Shown: positions 26,227 through 34,494 of the stretch, piece by piece
How positions within the stretch are numbered: the stretch's first letter is position 1
How the letters are laid out: the number at the start of each line of letters is the position of its first letter
NCBI RefSeq assembly: GCF_045062605.1
Contig: NZ_JBJGDW010000015.1
Span: 1 to 64,000, forward strand
Reading direction: 5' to 3'
From: Deinococcus sp045062605
GTDB lineage: Bacteria; Deinococcota; Deinococci; Deinococcales; Deinococcaceae
Length of the DNA: 64,000 nt
Program-made: the position numbers and the translations under genes
Notes under the pieces: model-generated
What the model was told of the DNA's origin: nothing
The model's input: the letters and a program-made list of their open reading frames with translations, nothing else
The model's database searches: none

Positions 26227-27245
26227 GCGGCACCATCATCCGGGCCGCGCGGGATAGCGAGAACCCCTACGCGCAGATTTCCCGCAACCTCTTTGAAGAC
26301 GAGCGCATCTCCTGGCGGTCCAAGGGCCTGATGGGCTACCTGTTGAGCCGCAAGGACGGCTGGAAGATTTACGTGGCGGACCTTCAGAAGCGCAGCACCG
26401 ATGGCCGGGACGCCTGCTATGCCGCCCTGGACGAACTGGGCCGGGCAGGGTATCTGGAGCGCAACGAAACACGCGAGAAGGGCCGGATCAAGGGCACCGA
26501 ATACGTGATCTGGGAAGTGCCAGACAGCATCCGCGCCGCGTCCTGGAAAACCGTATCCGGCAAAGCCGTATCGGGAAAAGCCGTATCCGGTTCCGCCGTA
26601 TCCGGTAAATCCTCCACAAGTAATAAATCACTTAAATCAATTACTGAAGAAAGAATCACTGAAGAGAAAAAAACACTCGTCGCTGACGCGACGGCGCACG
26701 CCCCTTCCCAGGATTTGCCAGAGTTGGACCAGGAACACCCCACGGGCTTTCCACAACCGTCAGGTCAACCCCAGCAGCAGGCGAACGCCCAGAGCGATCA
26801 CGCCACGTCCCAGGGAACTGTTCCGGGCGGCGCGGCGGGGCCTGTGGAAAAACCTGTGGATAACTCCCGGCCTGCTGTCCGGCAGACCGCCTACGTGCAG
26901 ATCGTCGCAGCCTGGAACGCCCACTGCGCGCCGCTGCCCCAGGTGGAAACCGTCAACGATGGCCGCAGGAAATCCGTCCGCAAGCTGCTGACCGACTGCG
27001 GTGAGGATGTGGGAAAAGCCGTGCAGACCGTGACTGACGCCGCCCATGACGTGGCCCGTGATCCGTTCTGGCTGGAGAGGCGCTACGGCTTCGACAACCT
27101 GGTGCCCGGCAAGGTCTTCGCCCGCGCTGAGGCGTGGCGGTCCCGCAGCCCAGACCCCGAACCTGACCCCGCTGCCCCGACGCCCAGCATGGCCGAACTG
27201 ATGGCCGCCGCCCCCCTGAATCCCCTGCCTGGAGGCCGCAAATGA
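26223..27245 (+). CDS. Replication initiator-like protein with embedded origin
   Basis: 340 residues. N-terminal winged-helix domain (about 1-98: RISWRSKGLMGYLLSRKDGW, DACYAALDELGRAGYLERN), the common start of phage replisome organisers. A linker (about 105-130) has VSGKA/VSGSA repeats encoded by DNA iterons. Ser/Thr/Lys-rich and Gln-rich stretches follow, then a C-terminal helical domain (220-300) perhaps for loader contact. It directly precedes the DnaC-like loader, as O precedes P in lambda. Assignment as initiator is by domain layout and position. Confidence 0.8.
   Translation: MSGTIIRAARDSENPYAQISRNLFEDERISWRSKGLMGYLLSRKDGWKIYVADLQKRSTDGRDACYAALDELGRAGYLERNETREKGRIKGTEYVIWEVPDSIRAASWKTVSGKAVSGKAVSGSAVSGKSSTSNKSLKSITEERITEEKKTLVADATAHAPSQDLPELDQEHPTGFPQPSGQPQQQANAQSDHATSQGTVPGGAAGPVEKPVDNSRPAVRQTAYVQIVAAWNAHCAPLPQVETVNDGRRKSVRKLLTDCGEDVGKAVQTVTDAAHDVARDPFWLERRYGFDNLVPGKVFARAEAWRSRSPDPEPDPAAPTPSMAELMAAAPLNPLPGGRK
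26551..26680 (+). other. Putative phage replication origin (iterons plus AT-rich unwinding segment)
   Basis: Four direct 10-bp copies of CCGTATCCGG (second reads CCGTATCGGG) start at 26551, 26566, 26581 and 26596, with an exact 15-bp period. About 70 bp directly after them (26606-26675) is far richer in A+T than the surrounding GC-rich phage. The arrangement matches ori inside gene O of lambda. Confidence 0.7.
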
Positions 27246-28165
27246 CCGCAACCACCCTCCCCATGACCCCTGAACTGGCCGAGGCCGCCCACGGCTACTT
27301 GGACCAGGCCCGCGCCAATGCCCGCGCCCAGACGCCCACCCGCCGGGAACCCACCAGCCTGGACACCATGTTGAGCAAGTTGGCCGCCTCCGGCCACCGC
27401 GCCCCCACCTTGCCCAGCAGCGCCGATCTGGACCGCTGGAAGGCTGACCCGGCCCTGCTGACCGATGAGCAGCACACCCGCTCCTGCGCCGCTGGGATGA
27501 TTGAAGTCCAGACCGAACCGGGCCACAGCGTCGCCGCCCCGTGCCCCCGCTGCGCCGCTGCCCGCCGGGAAGTGACCCTGCGCGAACGGCTGACCGCCGC
27601 TGGCATTGCCGCCCGCTATCTGGACCTGGAGTGGGCCGGGTTGGACACTTCGCTGGCTCCGTTCTCGCGCCTCCAATCGGCCTCCGCCAGCATCCGCGAG
27701 ATCATCGCCGGGAATGACAGCCTGGTGCTGACCGGACCTCCTGGCAGCGGGAAAACGCAGGTGGCCGTGCTGGCGGCCAAGGCGGCGCTGGCGGTCAACC
27801 TCAGCGCCCTGGTGGTCAATCTGGGGCGTCTGGCGCTGGACGTTCGTGAGAGTTACCAGGGCGGCGGCGCAGGCATCACCGAGCGGGCCGCGCTGGAATT
27901 GATGATCCGTCCTGATCTGCTGATCCTCGATGACCTGGGCGCGGGCGAGACAGATACCGCCACGGTGGAGCGCCGGTTGCTGTATCTGGCGCTGGAGGAC
28001 CGGCAGAACGCCCGCAAGCCATGCATCGTGACCACTAACCTGAAACCTGACGAGCTGGCGCGGCACCTGGGCGCACGCAACCTGGGCCGCCTGCAACCGC
28101 TGGAGATCGTGCAGATGGACCACGGGCGCAACTTCCGGGTGAGTGGCGAAAAGAGCCGGTGGTGA
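27242..28165 (+). CDS. DnaC-like replicative helicase loader
   Basis: AAA+ ATPase of the DnaC/IstB group, expected to load host DnaB at the phage origin. Walker A GPPGSGKT at 165-172, Walker B LLILDD at 226-231, then TTNLKPDELARHLG (sensor 1 region) and a C-terminal Arg-rich end. An N-terminal Cys cluster (Cys82 and CPRC at 101-104) may bind zinc. 307 residues. Overlaps the initiator gene by ATGA. Confidence 0.88.
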   Translation: MTATTLPMTPELAEAAHGYLDQARANARAQTPTRREPTSLDTMLSKLAASGHRAPTLPSSADLDRWKADPALLTDEQHTRSCAAGMIEVQTEPGHSVAAPCPRCAAARREVTLRERLTAAGIAARYLDLEWAGLDTSLAPFSRLQSASASIREIIAGNDSLVLTGPPGSGKTQVAVLAAKAALAVNLSALVVNLGRLALDVRESYQGGGAGITERAALELMIRPDLLILDDLGAGETDTATVERRLLYLALEDRQNARKPCIVTTNLKPDELARHLGARNLGRLQPLEIVQMDHGRNFRVSGEKSRW

Positions 28166-30225
28166 GGATGAAGCAAAAGCACCCCACCCCCTACGCGCCC
28201 CTGTTCCCCTACCTGGGATTGACCGCCGGGGCCGTGATCGCTGAGGGCGAGCTGGTCATCGACAATTTCGCGGGCGGCGGCGGCGCGTCCACCGGGCTGG
28301 AGCAGGCGTTGGGCCGCCCGGTGGACATCGCCATCAACCACGACGAGGAAGCCATTGCCATGCACCGCATCAACCACCCTCACACGCAGCACTTCTGCGA
28401 GTCGGTGTGGGAGGTGGACCCCCGGCAGGTCACAGCGGGCCGCAAAGTGGCGCTGGCATGGTTCTCGCCAGACTGCAAGCACTTCTCCAAGGCCAAGGGC
28501 GGCAAGCCGGTCAGCAAGGAAATCCGGGGCCTCGCCTGGGTGGCGCTGCGCTGGGCAGCCACCGTGCAGCCGCGCGTAATCGTCGTTGAGAACGTGGAGG
28601 AATTCAAGACCTGGGGACCTCTGGGCGACGATGGCCGCCCCTGCCCCCAGCAGAGCGGGCGCACCTTCCGCAGTTGGGTGAACGCCCTGACCCGCCAGGG
28701 CTACCAGGTGCAGTGGCGCGAGCTGCGGGCCTACGAGTACGGCGCACCTACCTCGCGCAAGCGGCTGTTCATCTTGGCCCGGCGCGACGGCCAGCCGATC
28801 ACCTGGCCGGAAGTCAGCCACGGCAAGCCCACCGACGCGCGCGTGCTGTCCGGGGAGCTGTCGCCCTGGCTGACCGCCGCGCAGTGCATCGACTGGGACA
28901 TCCCTTGCCCCTCAATCTTTACCCGCAAGAAGCCGCTGGTGGTGGCGACGAACCGCCGGATCGCTCAGGGCATCCTGCGCTACACCTTGCAGGCCGCGCG
29001 CCCCTTCGTGGTGACCTGCAACCATCAGGGCGACGGCTTCCGGGGCCAGGGTCTGGATGAACCCATGAAGACCCTGACGGCGGCGCATGACGCGCATGGT
29101 CTGGTGGCTGCCCAGGTGGTCCGCCACAATCACGGCCAGAAGCCCGCCGACGCGGTCAACGAACCCGCCCGTACCGTGACCACCCAGCACAACCATCTGA
29201 ATCTGGTCACGGCGGCGCTGGCCCCCCGGTACAGCGAACGGGAAGGCCAAGCCCCGCGCGCCCAAGCGGTGGACGTTCCCAGCCCCACGGTCACCACAGA
29301 CGGCAACGGAACGAGGTTGGCAGTCTGCCAGCTCACCACTTTTTACGGGGAGAAAAAGCAGGGCGAGACGCGCGGCTCCGAGATCGGGTCACCCATCAAG
29401 ACCCAGACCAGCAGCGGCAACCGCCACGCCCTGACTGCGGCCACCATCGTCAAGATTGACAACCAGCGGTCCCGCGCGTCCTGCACCTACCCGCTAGACG
29501 CCCCCACATCCATCCTGGTCACGAAGGCCAGCAAGGCGCTGGCGACGGCCCAGCTCGTCCGGCAGAACGGAGGTCACTGCCAGCCTCAGACCGCTCCCTA
29601 TCCGGTGGATGGTCCCGTCAAGACGATCACCAGTCAGGGCAAGCCGCATGACGTGCTGACGGCCCAGCTTGTCCAGTACAACGGCACGGCCACCGCCCAG
29701 CATGTCGGCAAGCCCGCCCAGGCGCTGTCCACTGTGGAACGTTTCGCCCTGACCACCGCGCAGATCGTGCGCCAGTTCGGCACCGGTACCGCAGTCACTG
29801 CTGATGCTCCGATCCCCACCATCATGACCACGGGCGGCGGCAAATCCCTGGCCCTGACTGCTGTGGGCCGCAGCGGACTGACCCAGCAGGAACTGGAGCG
29901 GGCCTGGGAGGTCTACGCCTTCCTGACCGAACACCTGGGCGTGCAGCTCGAACCCCACGCCGATCATGCTCGTCAGCTCGTGCTGGTGCAGGTGGACGGC
30001 GAGACCTACGTGATCACCGACATCGGCATGCGGATGCTCGAACCCCGCGAGTTGTACCGCGCCCAGGGCTTTCCCGAGACCTACCGCATCGACTTCCTGC
30101 GGAACGGCAAGCCGCTGCCCAAGCGGGCGCAGGTGAAGATGTGCGGGAACGCGGTGCCGCCACCGTTTAGCCGGGCGATTGCGCTGGCAAACCTGAGTGT
30201 GGCCATGCAAGAGGCGGCGGACTGA
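28162..30225 (+). CDS. DNA cytosine-5 methyltransferase with modular repeat region
   Basis: Transfers methyl from SAM to cytosine C5 in DNA. Motif I FAGGGGAS (36-43), motif IV SPDC with catalytic Cys105, motif VI VENV (142-145), motif VIII YGAPTSRKRLFI, and motifs IX/X at the C-terminus (LEPRELYRAQGFP, KMCGNAVPPPFSRAIA). Residues about 280-565 hold eight degenerate modules of about 35 residues, each ending in a TITS/TVTT-like strand and a variant of LVTAQLV. Target site not readable. Start taken at GTG 28162 (GTGA overlap); 28159 and 28168 are alternatives. No restriction partner nearby, so likely self-protection. Confidence 0.92.
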   Translation: MRMKQKHPTPYAPLFPYLGLTAGAVIAEGELVIDNFAGGGGASTGLEQALGRPVDIAINHDEEAIAMHRINHPHTQHFCESVWEVDPRQVTAGRKVALAWFSPDCKHFSKAKGGKPVSKEIRGLAWVALRWAATVQPRVIVVENVEEFKTWGPLGDDGRPCPQQSGRTFRSWVNALTRQGYQVQWRELRAYEYGAPTSRKRLFILARRDGQPITWPEVSHGKPTDARVLSGELSPWLTAAQCIDWDIPCPSIFTRKKPLVVATNRRIAQGILRYTLQAARPFVVTCNHQGDGFRGQGLDEPMKTLTAAHDAHGLVAAQVVRHNHGQKPADAVNEPARTVTTQHNHLNLVTAALAPRYSEREGQAPRAQAVDVPSPTVTTDGNGTRLAVCQLTTFYGEKKQGETRGSEIGSPIKTQTSSGNRHALTAATIVKIDNQRSRASCTYPLDAPTSILVTKASKALATAQLVRQNGGHCQPQTAPYPVDGPVKTITSQGKPHDVLTAQLVQYNGTATAQHVGKPAQALSTVERFALTTAQIVRQFGTGTAVTADAPIPTIMTTGGGKSLALTAVGRSGLTQQELERAWEVYAFLTEHLGVQLEPHADHARQLVLVQVDGETYVITDIGMRMLEPRELYRAQGFPETYRIDFLRNGKPLPKRAQVKMCGNAVPPPFSRAIALANLSVAMQEAAD

Positions 30226-30599
30226 TGCCGCCCCTCACCGAAGCCGAGACCGAGGCGCAGATCACCGACATCCTGCTGCGCCACAACTGGTATGGCGTGA
30301 AGACCGACGCCGCCCTGATCATCCGTGGCCGGGGCCGGGTGCCCAGAGGCCACATTCCCCAGGGCTTCCCCGACATGACGTATCTCCTGGCCCTGCCCGG
30401 CACGTTCCTCTGCCTGGCTGCGCTGGTGGAGACCAAGACCGTGACCGGCAAGCTCAGCGACGCCCAGGTGGAGAAGCACGCCGAGCTGCGGGATCTGTAC
30501 GGCATCCGCACCCACGTCCTGCGCGATCCCGCCCAGGCGCTGGCACTGGTGACCGAGGCGCGGCGGATTGTGGGCGCGTTGAAGGCAGGGCTGGCATGA
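30225..30599 (+). CDS. VRR-NUC domain nuclease
   Basis: 124 residues with the PD-(D/E)XK-type core: IPQGFPDMTYLL (Asp), then LVETKTVTGKLSDAQ (E-x-K) and the closing GIRTHVLRDP strand. VRR-NUC proteins cut branched or Holliday-junction DNA; in phages they are thought to resolve replication or packaging intermediates. Overlaps the methyltransferase stop. Confidence 0.82.
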   Translation: MPPLTEAETEAQITDILLRHNWYGVKTDAALIIRGRGRVPRGHIPQGFPDMTYLLALPGTFLCLAALVETKTVTGKLSDAQVEKHAELRDLYGIRTHVLRDPAQALALVTEARRIVGALKAGLA

Positions 30600-31075
30600 C
30601 CCGCACCGACGCCGTTCTCGCCATCATCTGCGCTGGCCCGGAGCGCACCTGGACCCCGGCGCAGGTCAGTGAGGCCCTGGGTTGGCCGCCCGAGAAGGCA
30701 GCCGCCCTGATGCGCCACCAGTTTGCATCGGGCTACCTGTTGCCTTCTGGGCCGGGCCGCTACCACCTGCCCACCCACATCCCCGCCGCCCCAGCGCCCC
30801 ACTGCCGCCCCTCCCGCGCCGGGCTGACCCCGCCCCGCACCCTTCCGCCCCTGGCCCCACCTGCCCACGCCCCGAACCCCGCTGATCTGGTGATGGTGAT
30901 GAACGCCCTGCACGCCCACGGGAGGCCCATGAGCGAGACCCTGTTGCTGCACCGACTGAACCGCCCCGGCCTGGAACTGGCTAATCTGCAAGAACTCCTG
31001 GCCGCGCTGGAATCTGGAGGCCAGACCCGACGCACGCCTGAGCGGCTGCACGAGTTGACGGTGGTGGGGCTGTGA
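30596..31075 (+). CDS. Winged-helix-like phage protein, 159 aa
   Basis: Starts MTRTDAVLAIICAGPERTWT; residues 1-60 look like a winged helix (TPAQVSEALGWPPEKAAALM, ending GPGRYHLP), followed by a Pro-rich linker (63-100) and a second, similar helix set (MVMNALHAHGRPMSETLLL). Possibly a two-HTH regulator. ATGA and GTGA overlaps join it to neighbours. Confidence 0.6.
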   Translation: MTRTDAVLAIICAGPERTWTPAQVSEALGWPPEKAAALMRHQFASGYLLPSGPGRYHLPTHIPAAPAPHCRPSRAGLTPPRTLPPLAPPAHAPNPADLVMVMNALHAHGRPMSETLLLHRLNRPGLELANLQELLAALESGGQTRRTPERLHELTVVGL

Positions 31076-31365
31076 GCGTCACTATTGAAGATCAGGCCCG
31101 CGCCATCCTCTCGCCAGTTCTGGGTGAGTGCATCAGGCAGCGCACGGCGGCGGGCGTGGCGAAGTATGGCCAGACCCTTGACGACAACCATCAACCCCGC
31201 CGCGCCAAGATCGTGCATCTGGTTCAGGAGTTGCTGGACGGCGTGCAATACGCGCTCTGGGTGGGTTACCCGGACATTGCAGACCGCCTGGCTTCCGAGG
31301 CTGATGCGCTGGCTGATCTGTTCGGCCTGACCGCTGAAGAAATCATGGAAGGTGGGAAGCAGTGA
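31072..31365 (+). CDS. MazG-like nucleotide pyrophosphohydrolase domain protein
   Basis: 97 residues, all-helical. AGVAKYGQTLDDNHQPRRAK with VHLVQELLDGVQYALW resembles the E-x-x-E/D core of phage MazG-like proteins that hydrolyse non-canonical or excess NTPs. Only one acidic motif is clear, so activity is uncertain. GTG start, GTGA overlap. Confidence 0.6.
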   Translation: MSVTIEDQARAILSPVLGECIRQRTAAGVAKYGQTLDDNHQPRRAKIVHLVQELLDGVQYALWVGYPDIADRLASEADALADLFGLTAEEIMEGGKQ

Positions 31366-31652
31366 CCCTCCCCGCCCGCCTTGCCATCCATATCCGCTTC
31401 CGGGCGGCCCACAACGCCTCCCCGGACGAACTGGCGCTGCTCGGGGAAGCGGAGGCGGCGGCGGTGGAGCGGGACATGTTGAAGGCCGCCCAGAATCCGG
31501 CCCCGCCTCCATTTGATTTCCCCGCCCTGCTGCGCGAGTTGTACCCCGATCCCATGACGCGGGCGATGCGCCGCGCTTCCGAGGCATTCATCCGTATGGC
31601 CGCTGCCATCGGGACGGCAGGCGCAATGCAGGAATCCGAGAGGTCTAGATGA
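31362..31652 (+). CDS. Small phage protein, 96 aa, unknown
   Basis: GTG start overlapping the previous stop. Helical, begins MTLPARLAIHIRFRAAHNAS, ends with a short acidic/basic tail ESERSR. Not recognised. Confidence 0.6.
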   Translation: MTLPARLAIHIRFRAAHNASPDELALLGEAEAAAVERDMLKAAQNPAPPPFDFPALLRELYPDPMTRAMRRASEAFIRMAAAIGTAGAMQESERSR

Positions 31653-32284
31653 TGTCCACGAAGTTCAGCCTGTCCGACCTGATTCACACCGCCATCACGG
31701 GGCAGCCTGCGCCCCAGCAGCAGCCCCAGCGGACCACTGCTGAACGGGTCCGCGCCTTCCCCCGTGACCCCTTGCCCACACGTCAGGAGCGTGAGGAGGC
31801 CCGCACCCTGGCCCATGAGTACCGCGCGTATGCCGAGGCGTGGTACACGGCGTTGCGTGGCTGGGAAGTCCAGCAGCATGCCGTTCCAGTCGCGAAGGTC
31901 AGCTACGCTTTTGCGCGGGGATACGAGCCGATCAGCACCATGGGGGAGGGCGGGCCTGACCTGCCCACGGCGCTGCTCACACCTGTCGGGCAGATGCGCG
32001 AGGTGGAGGTGGGCCGAATGATCAGCGGGATGGCCATCTCTCCAGTTCCTGACCGGCAGGCGGCAGGCGGACTACTGGAGCGGGTGCGCTCTGGCCAGGG
32101 TCCGGCGTCCCTGTTGCGCGAGGGCGGCGGCTGGGGGCCGGTTGCTCCGCGCATGGCGGCGTATGCCGTAGCTGTACTGACCCTTGCTGTGGCGGTGGGC
32201 GACAGTGAGGCGGAAGGGCCACTGCGGTATGCGGGGGCAGTTATGCGGCGTTCAAGGTCACCAGAGGACGATTCCAACTTGTGA
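31649..32284 (+). CDS. Last early-operon protein, candidate late regulator, 211 aa
   Basis: Begins MMSTKFSLSDLIHTAITGQP, followed by a Gln/Pro-rich segment and a long helical middle (ARTLAHEYRAYAEAWYTALR); an Ala/Val-rich helix near the end (AYAVAVLTLAVAVG). No family recognised. It ends inside the late promoter's -35, exactly where lambda has Q. A role in late transcription is inferred from position only. Confidence 0.55.
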   Translation: MMSTKFSLSDLIHTAITGQPAPQQQPQRTTAERVRAFPRDPLPTRQEREEARTLAHEYRAYAEAWYTALRGWEVQQHAVPVAKVSYAFARGYEPISTMGEGGPDLPTALLTPVGQMREVEVGRMISGMAISPVPDRQAAGGLLERVRSGQGPASLLREGGGWGPVAPRMAAYAVAVLTLAVAVGDSEAEGPLRYAGAVMRRSRSPEDDSNL

Positions 32285-32307
32285 TTTAGGTGGGCAAGCG
32301 CTACTCT
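32279..32307 (+). promoter_or_regulatory. Putative late promoter
   Basis: TTGTGA-N17-TACTCT, starting in the last codons of the preceding gene. The predicted start near 32314 gives a short RNA ending at the terminator 32340-32362. Confidence 0.65.
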
Positions 32308-32339
32308 TTTGTTAGAGTTCCACAAAAGTCACTTACCTC

Positions 32340-32362
32340 AAGCGTCCTTCGGGGCGCTTTTT
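32340..32362 (+). terminator. First late-leader terminator
   Basis: AAGCGTCC-TTCG-GGGCGCTT with a stable UUCG tetraloop and T run, about 30 nt after the predicted late transcription start. Confidence 0.85.
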
Positions 32363-32458
32363 CGTGGCTGGGACGAACGTCATACCTCTGTGCGGGTATG
32401 CGGACTAGGCTCTCTGTACCCGACAACACAGTCTGCCCGGGTGAAGGCAGAGAGGGCC

Positions 32459-32484
32459 GCCCCACCGCTGCGTGGGGCTTTTTC
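32459..32484 (+). terminator. Second late-leader terminator
   Basis: GCCCCAC-CGCTGC-GTGGGGC followed by five T. Between the two terminators (32363-32458) there is no convincing gene; it contains a CATACC/GGTATG hairpin and may be part of a small RNA. Confidence 0.85.
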
Positions 32485-32503
32485 ATGCCTGGAGGTGACG
32501 GCA

Positions 32504-32704
32504 GTGTCGAAGAAGGCCCAGAAACGCACTGCCCGCCGCGCCCGACTGCTGGGCCATGTCTCTCAACCGATTGACCCATTGCCACCACTGCCCAGGCTAC
32601 GAATCCACGAACCGTTCTATCTGCATGAGCTGGGGCTGACGCGCGAGTGCCAAGGCGACTGCCCGAGCTGGGGGGAGTTGCCGCCTGTGATTCGCCGTTC
32701 ATAG
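32504..32704 (+). CDS. Small basic protein before terminase, 66 aa
   Basis: GTG with GGAGGTGACGGCA in front. MSKKAQKRTARRARLLGHVS then a Pro-rich segment (QPIDPLPPLPRL) and CQGDCPSWGELP with two Cys. Not recognised; might be an HNH remnant or packaging accessory, but no HNH motif is visible. Confidence 0.5.
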   Translation: MSKKAQKRTARRARLLGHVSQPIDPLPPLPRLRIHEPFYLHELGLTRECQGDCPSWGELPPVIRRS

Positions 32705-32751
32705 CAACAAGCCGCAACGCCAATCACCGCAACCTGGGGAGGTGAACGCCA

Positions 32752-33159
32752 ATGTCCGAACTGACAAATCTGACAGCTATAAAAAGAGAGGCGTTCATTC
32801 TCGCCTTCGCCAAAACTGGCAATATCTCAGCGGCCTGTAAAAAGGCCAAAATCTCACGCGATACTGTTTACAGGCATAAGCGTGACGATGCCGCCTTTGC
32901 TGAAGCGTGGGGGGAAGCCGAATCCATCTACGTGGAAATCCTGGAAGCTGAGGCTGACCGACGTGCAAAGACAGGCACCCTGAAGCCCGTGTTCTATCAG
33001 GGGCAGGAAGTGGGGAAGGTCCGCGAGTACAGCGACACCCTGTTGATGTTCCGCCTGAAAGCGCTGCGCCCCGACAAGTACCGCGACAACAGCAGCGTGA
33101 AGCATTCCGGCGCGGTGGAGGTGCTGGGCATTGACTACCTGATGGGCAGCAACTCGTGA
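32752..33159 (+). CDS. terS: Terminase small subunit
   Basis: 135 residues with a N-terminal HTH (KREAFILAFAKTGNISAACK, ISRDTVYRHKRDDAAF), typical for DNA-recognising small terminases, and a helical middle (AEWGEAESIYVEILEAEADR). Located immediately before the large subunit and overlapping it by GTGA. Binds pac/cos DNA and delivers it to the motor. SD GGGGAGGTGAAC. Confidence 0.85.
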   Translation: MSELTNLTAIKREAFILAFAKTGNISAACKKAKISRDTVYRHKRDDAAFAEAWGEAESIYVEILEAEADRRAKTGTLKPVFYQGQEVGKVREYSDTLLMFRLKALRPDKYRDNSSVKHSGAVEVLGIDYLMGSNS

Positions 33160-34484
33160 CCGCTGCCCGCGACCTGTGGAACATCGGGACCGATGGACGT
33201 CTGAAGGTCCACCTTCACCCTGGGCAGGTCCGACTGATGCAGAGCAAGGTGCGGCACGTTCTCGTGCTGGCCGGAACGCAGTCTGGGAAAACGTCTGTTG
33301 GGCCGCACTGGCTTCTCTCCGAGATCAAGCGGCGCGGCCCCGGCGATTACTTGATCGTGGCCCCGTCCTTTCCCTTGCTGGAGCTGAAGCTGCGGCCTGA
33401 ATTCATGCGCCTCTTCGACTGGCAACTGCGCCTGGGCGACTACACGGGCAGCCCCACCAAGAAGTTTGTCTTCAGTGAAGCGGGCGCGAAAAAGCTGTTT
33501 GGTGCTGACTACGATCCGGGCACGCTGACACAGGTGTTTTTCGGACACGCCCAGGACCCCGACAGCTTGGAATCTGCCACCGCTAAAGCCGCGTGGCTGG
33601 ATGAATGCGGACAGAAGAAATTCAAGAAGGCCAGCCATGATGCGATCATGCGCCGCCTGGCCATTCACCGGGGCCGGGTGCTGTACACCACCACGCCGTA
33701 TTACATCGGCTGGCTAAAGCGCGAGCTGCACGATCAGGCTGGGAAGCCCGGCAGCGACATCGACCTGATCAACTTCCGTTCGGTGGACAACCCCATGTTC
33801 AGCCAGGAGGAGTACGAGGACCGCAAAGCGAAGATGCCCGCGTGGAAGTTCGACATGTTCTACAACGGCATTTTCACGCGCCCCGCTGGCCTGATCTATG
33901 ACGTGTTCAACGTGGATTACCACACCTGCGCCCGGTTCAAGATTCCCGATCACTGGCCCCGCGTCTGGGGGCTGGACTTTGGGGCAGTGAACACCTGCTG
34001 CCTAAAGTTGGCGCAGCAGCCGGAGAGCGGCGTGTGGTTCGTCTACGGGGAATATCTGGCCGGTGGCCGGACTGCGCGTGAACACGTTGCCATCCTCTGC
34101 GCTGGGGAGCCGATAGAAATGGTGCGGGCTGTCGGTGGCGCTGGCAGTGAGCAGAATTGGCGCGACGAGTTCACTGCTGCTGGGCTGCGCGTTCTGAAGC
34201 CGGAAGTGAGCGAGGTGGAAGTCGGGATTGACCGGGGATACGCGCTGATCAAGACCGATCAGGTGTGCTTCTTTGATGACCTGAAAGGCGTAGTGGGAGA
34301 CGGTTACACAGACGGCGAAATCGAGACCTACAGCCGCGTGCTGGACGAAGCGGGTGAACCAACAGACGCCATTGAGGACAAAAACCGCTACCACCGTCTG
34401 GACGCCTACCGGTATGCGGCGACGTTGATCAGCCCCACCGCCCCCGCCCGCCCCCTCCGCCAACGCCGCAGCACCGTGAACTGA
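33156..34484 (+). CDS. terL: Terminase large subunit
   Basis: Packaging motor and headful/cos nuclease. ATPase domain with Walker A GTQSGKTS (40-47) and Walker B WLDE (147-150); coupling segment TTTPYY (about 178-183). RNase H-like nuclease domain with Asp274 (WGLDFGAVNTC) and later acidic residues. 442 residues, normal. GTG start. Confidence 0.92.
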   Translation: MTAARDLWNIGTDGRLKVHLHPGQVRLMQSKVRHVLVLAGTQSGKTSVGPHWLLSEIKRRGPGDYLIVAPSFPLLELKLRPEFMRLFDWQLRLGDYTGSPTKKFVFSEAGAKKLFGADYDPGTLTQVFFGHAQDPDSLESATAKAAWLDECGQKKFKKASHDAIMRRLAIHRGRVLYTTTPYYIGWLKRELHDQAGKPGSDIDLINFRSVDNPMFSQEEYEDRKAKMPAWKFDMFYNGIFTRPAGLIYDVFNVDYHTCARFKIPDHWPRVWGLDFGAVNTCCLKLAQQPESGVWFVYGEYLAGGRTAREHVAILCAGEPIEMVRAVGGAGSEQNWRDEFTAAGLRVLKPEVSEVEVGIDRGYALIKTDQVCFFDDLKGVVGDGYTDGEIETYSRVLDEAGEPTDAIEDKNRYHRLDAYRYAATLISPTAPARPLRQRRSTVN

Positions 34485-34494
34485 AAGGAGGCCC

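Noticed and set aside
26551..26605. Iterons as a CRISPR or satellite array
   Set aside because: Period of 15 bp with 5-bp spacers, only four units and inside an initiator gene; fits origin iterons, not CRISPR.
32290..32574. Open frame across the late terminators
   Set aside because: Would run through both strong terminators and lacks an SD; the sequence is better explained as leader and control region.
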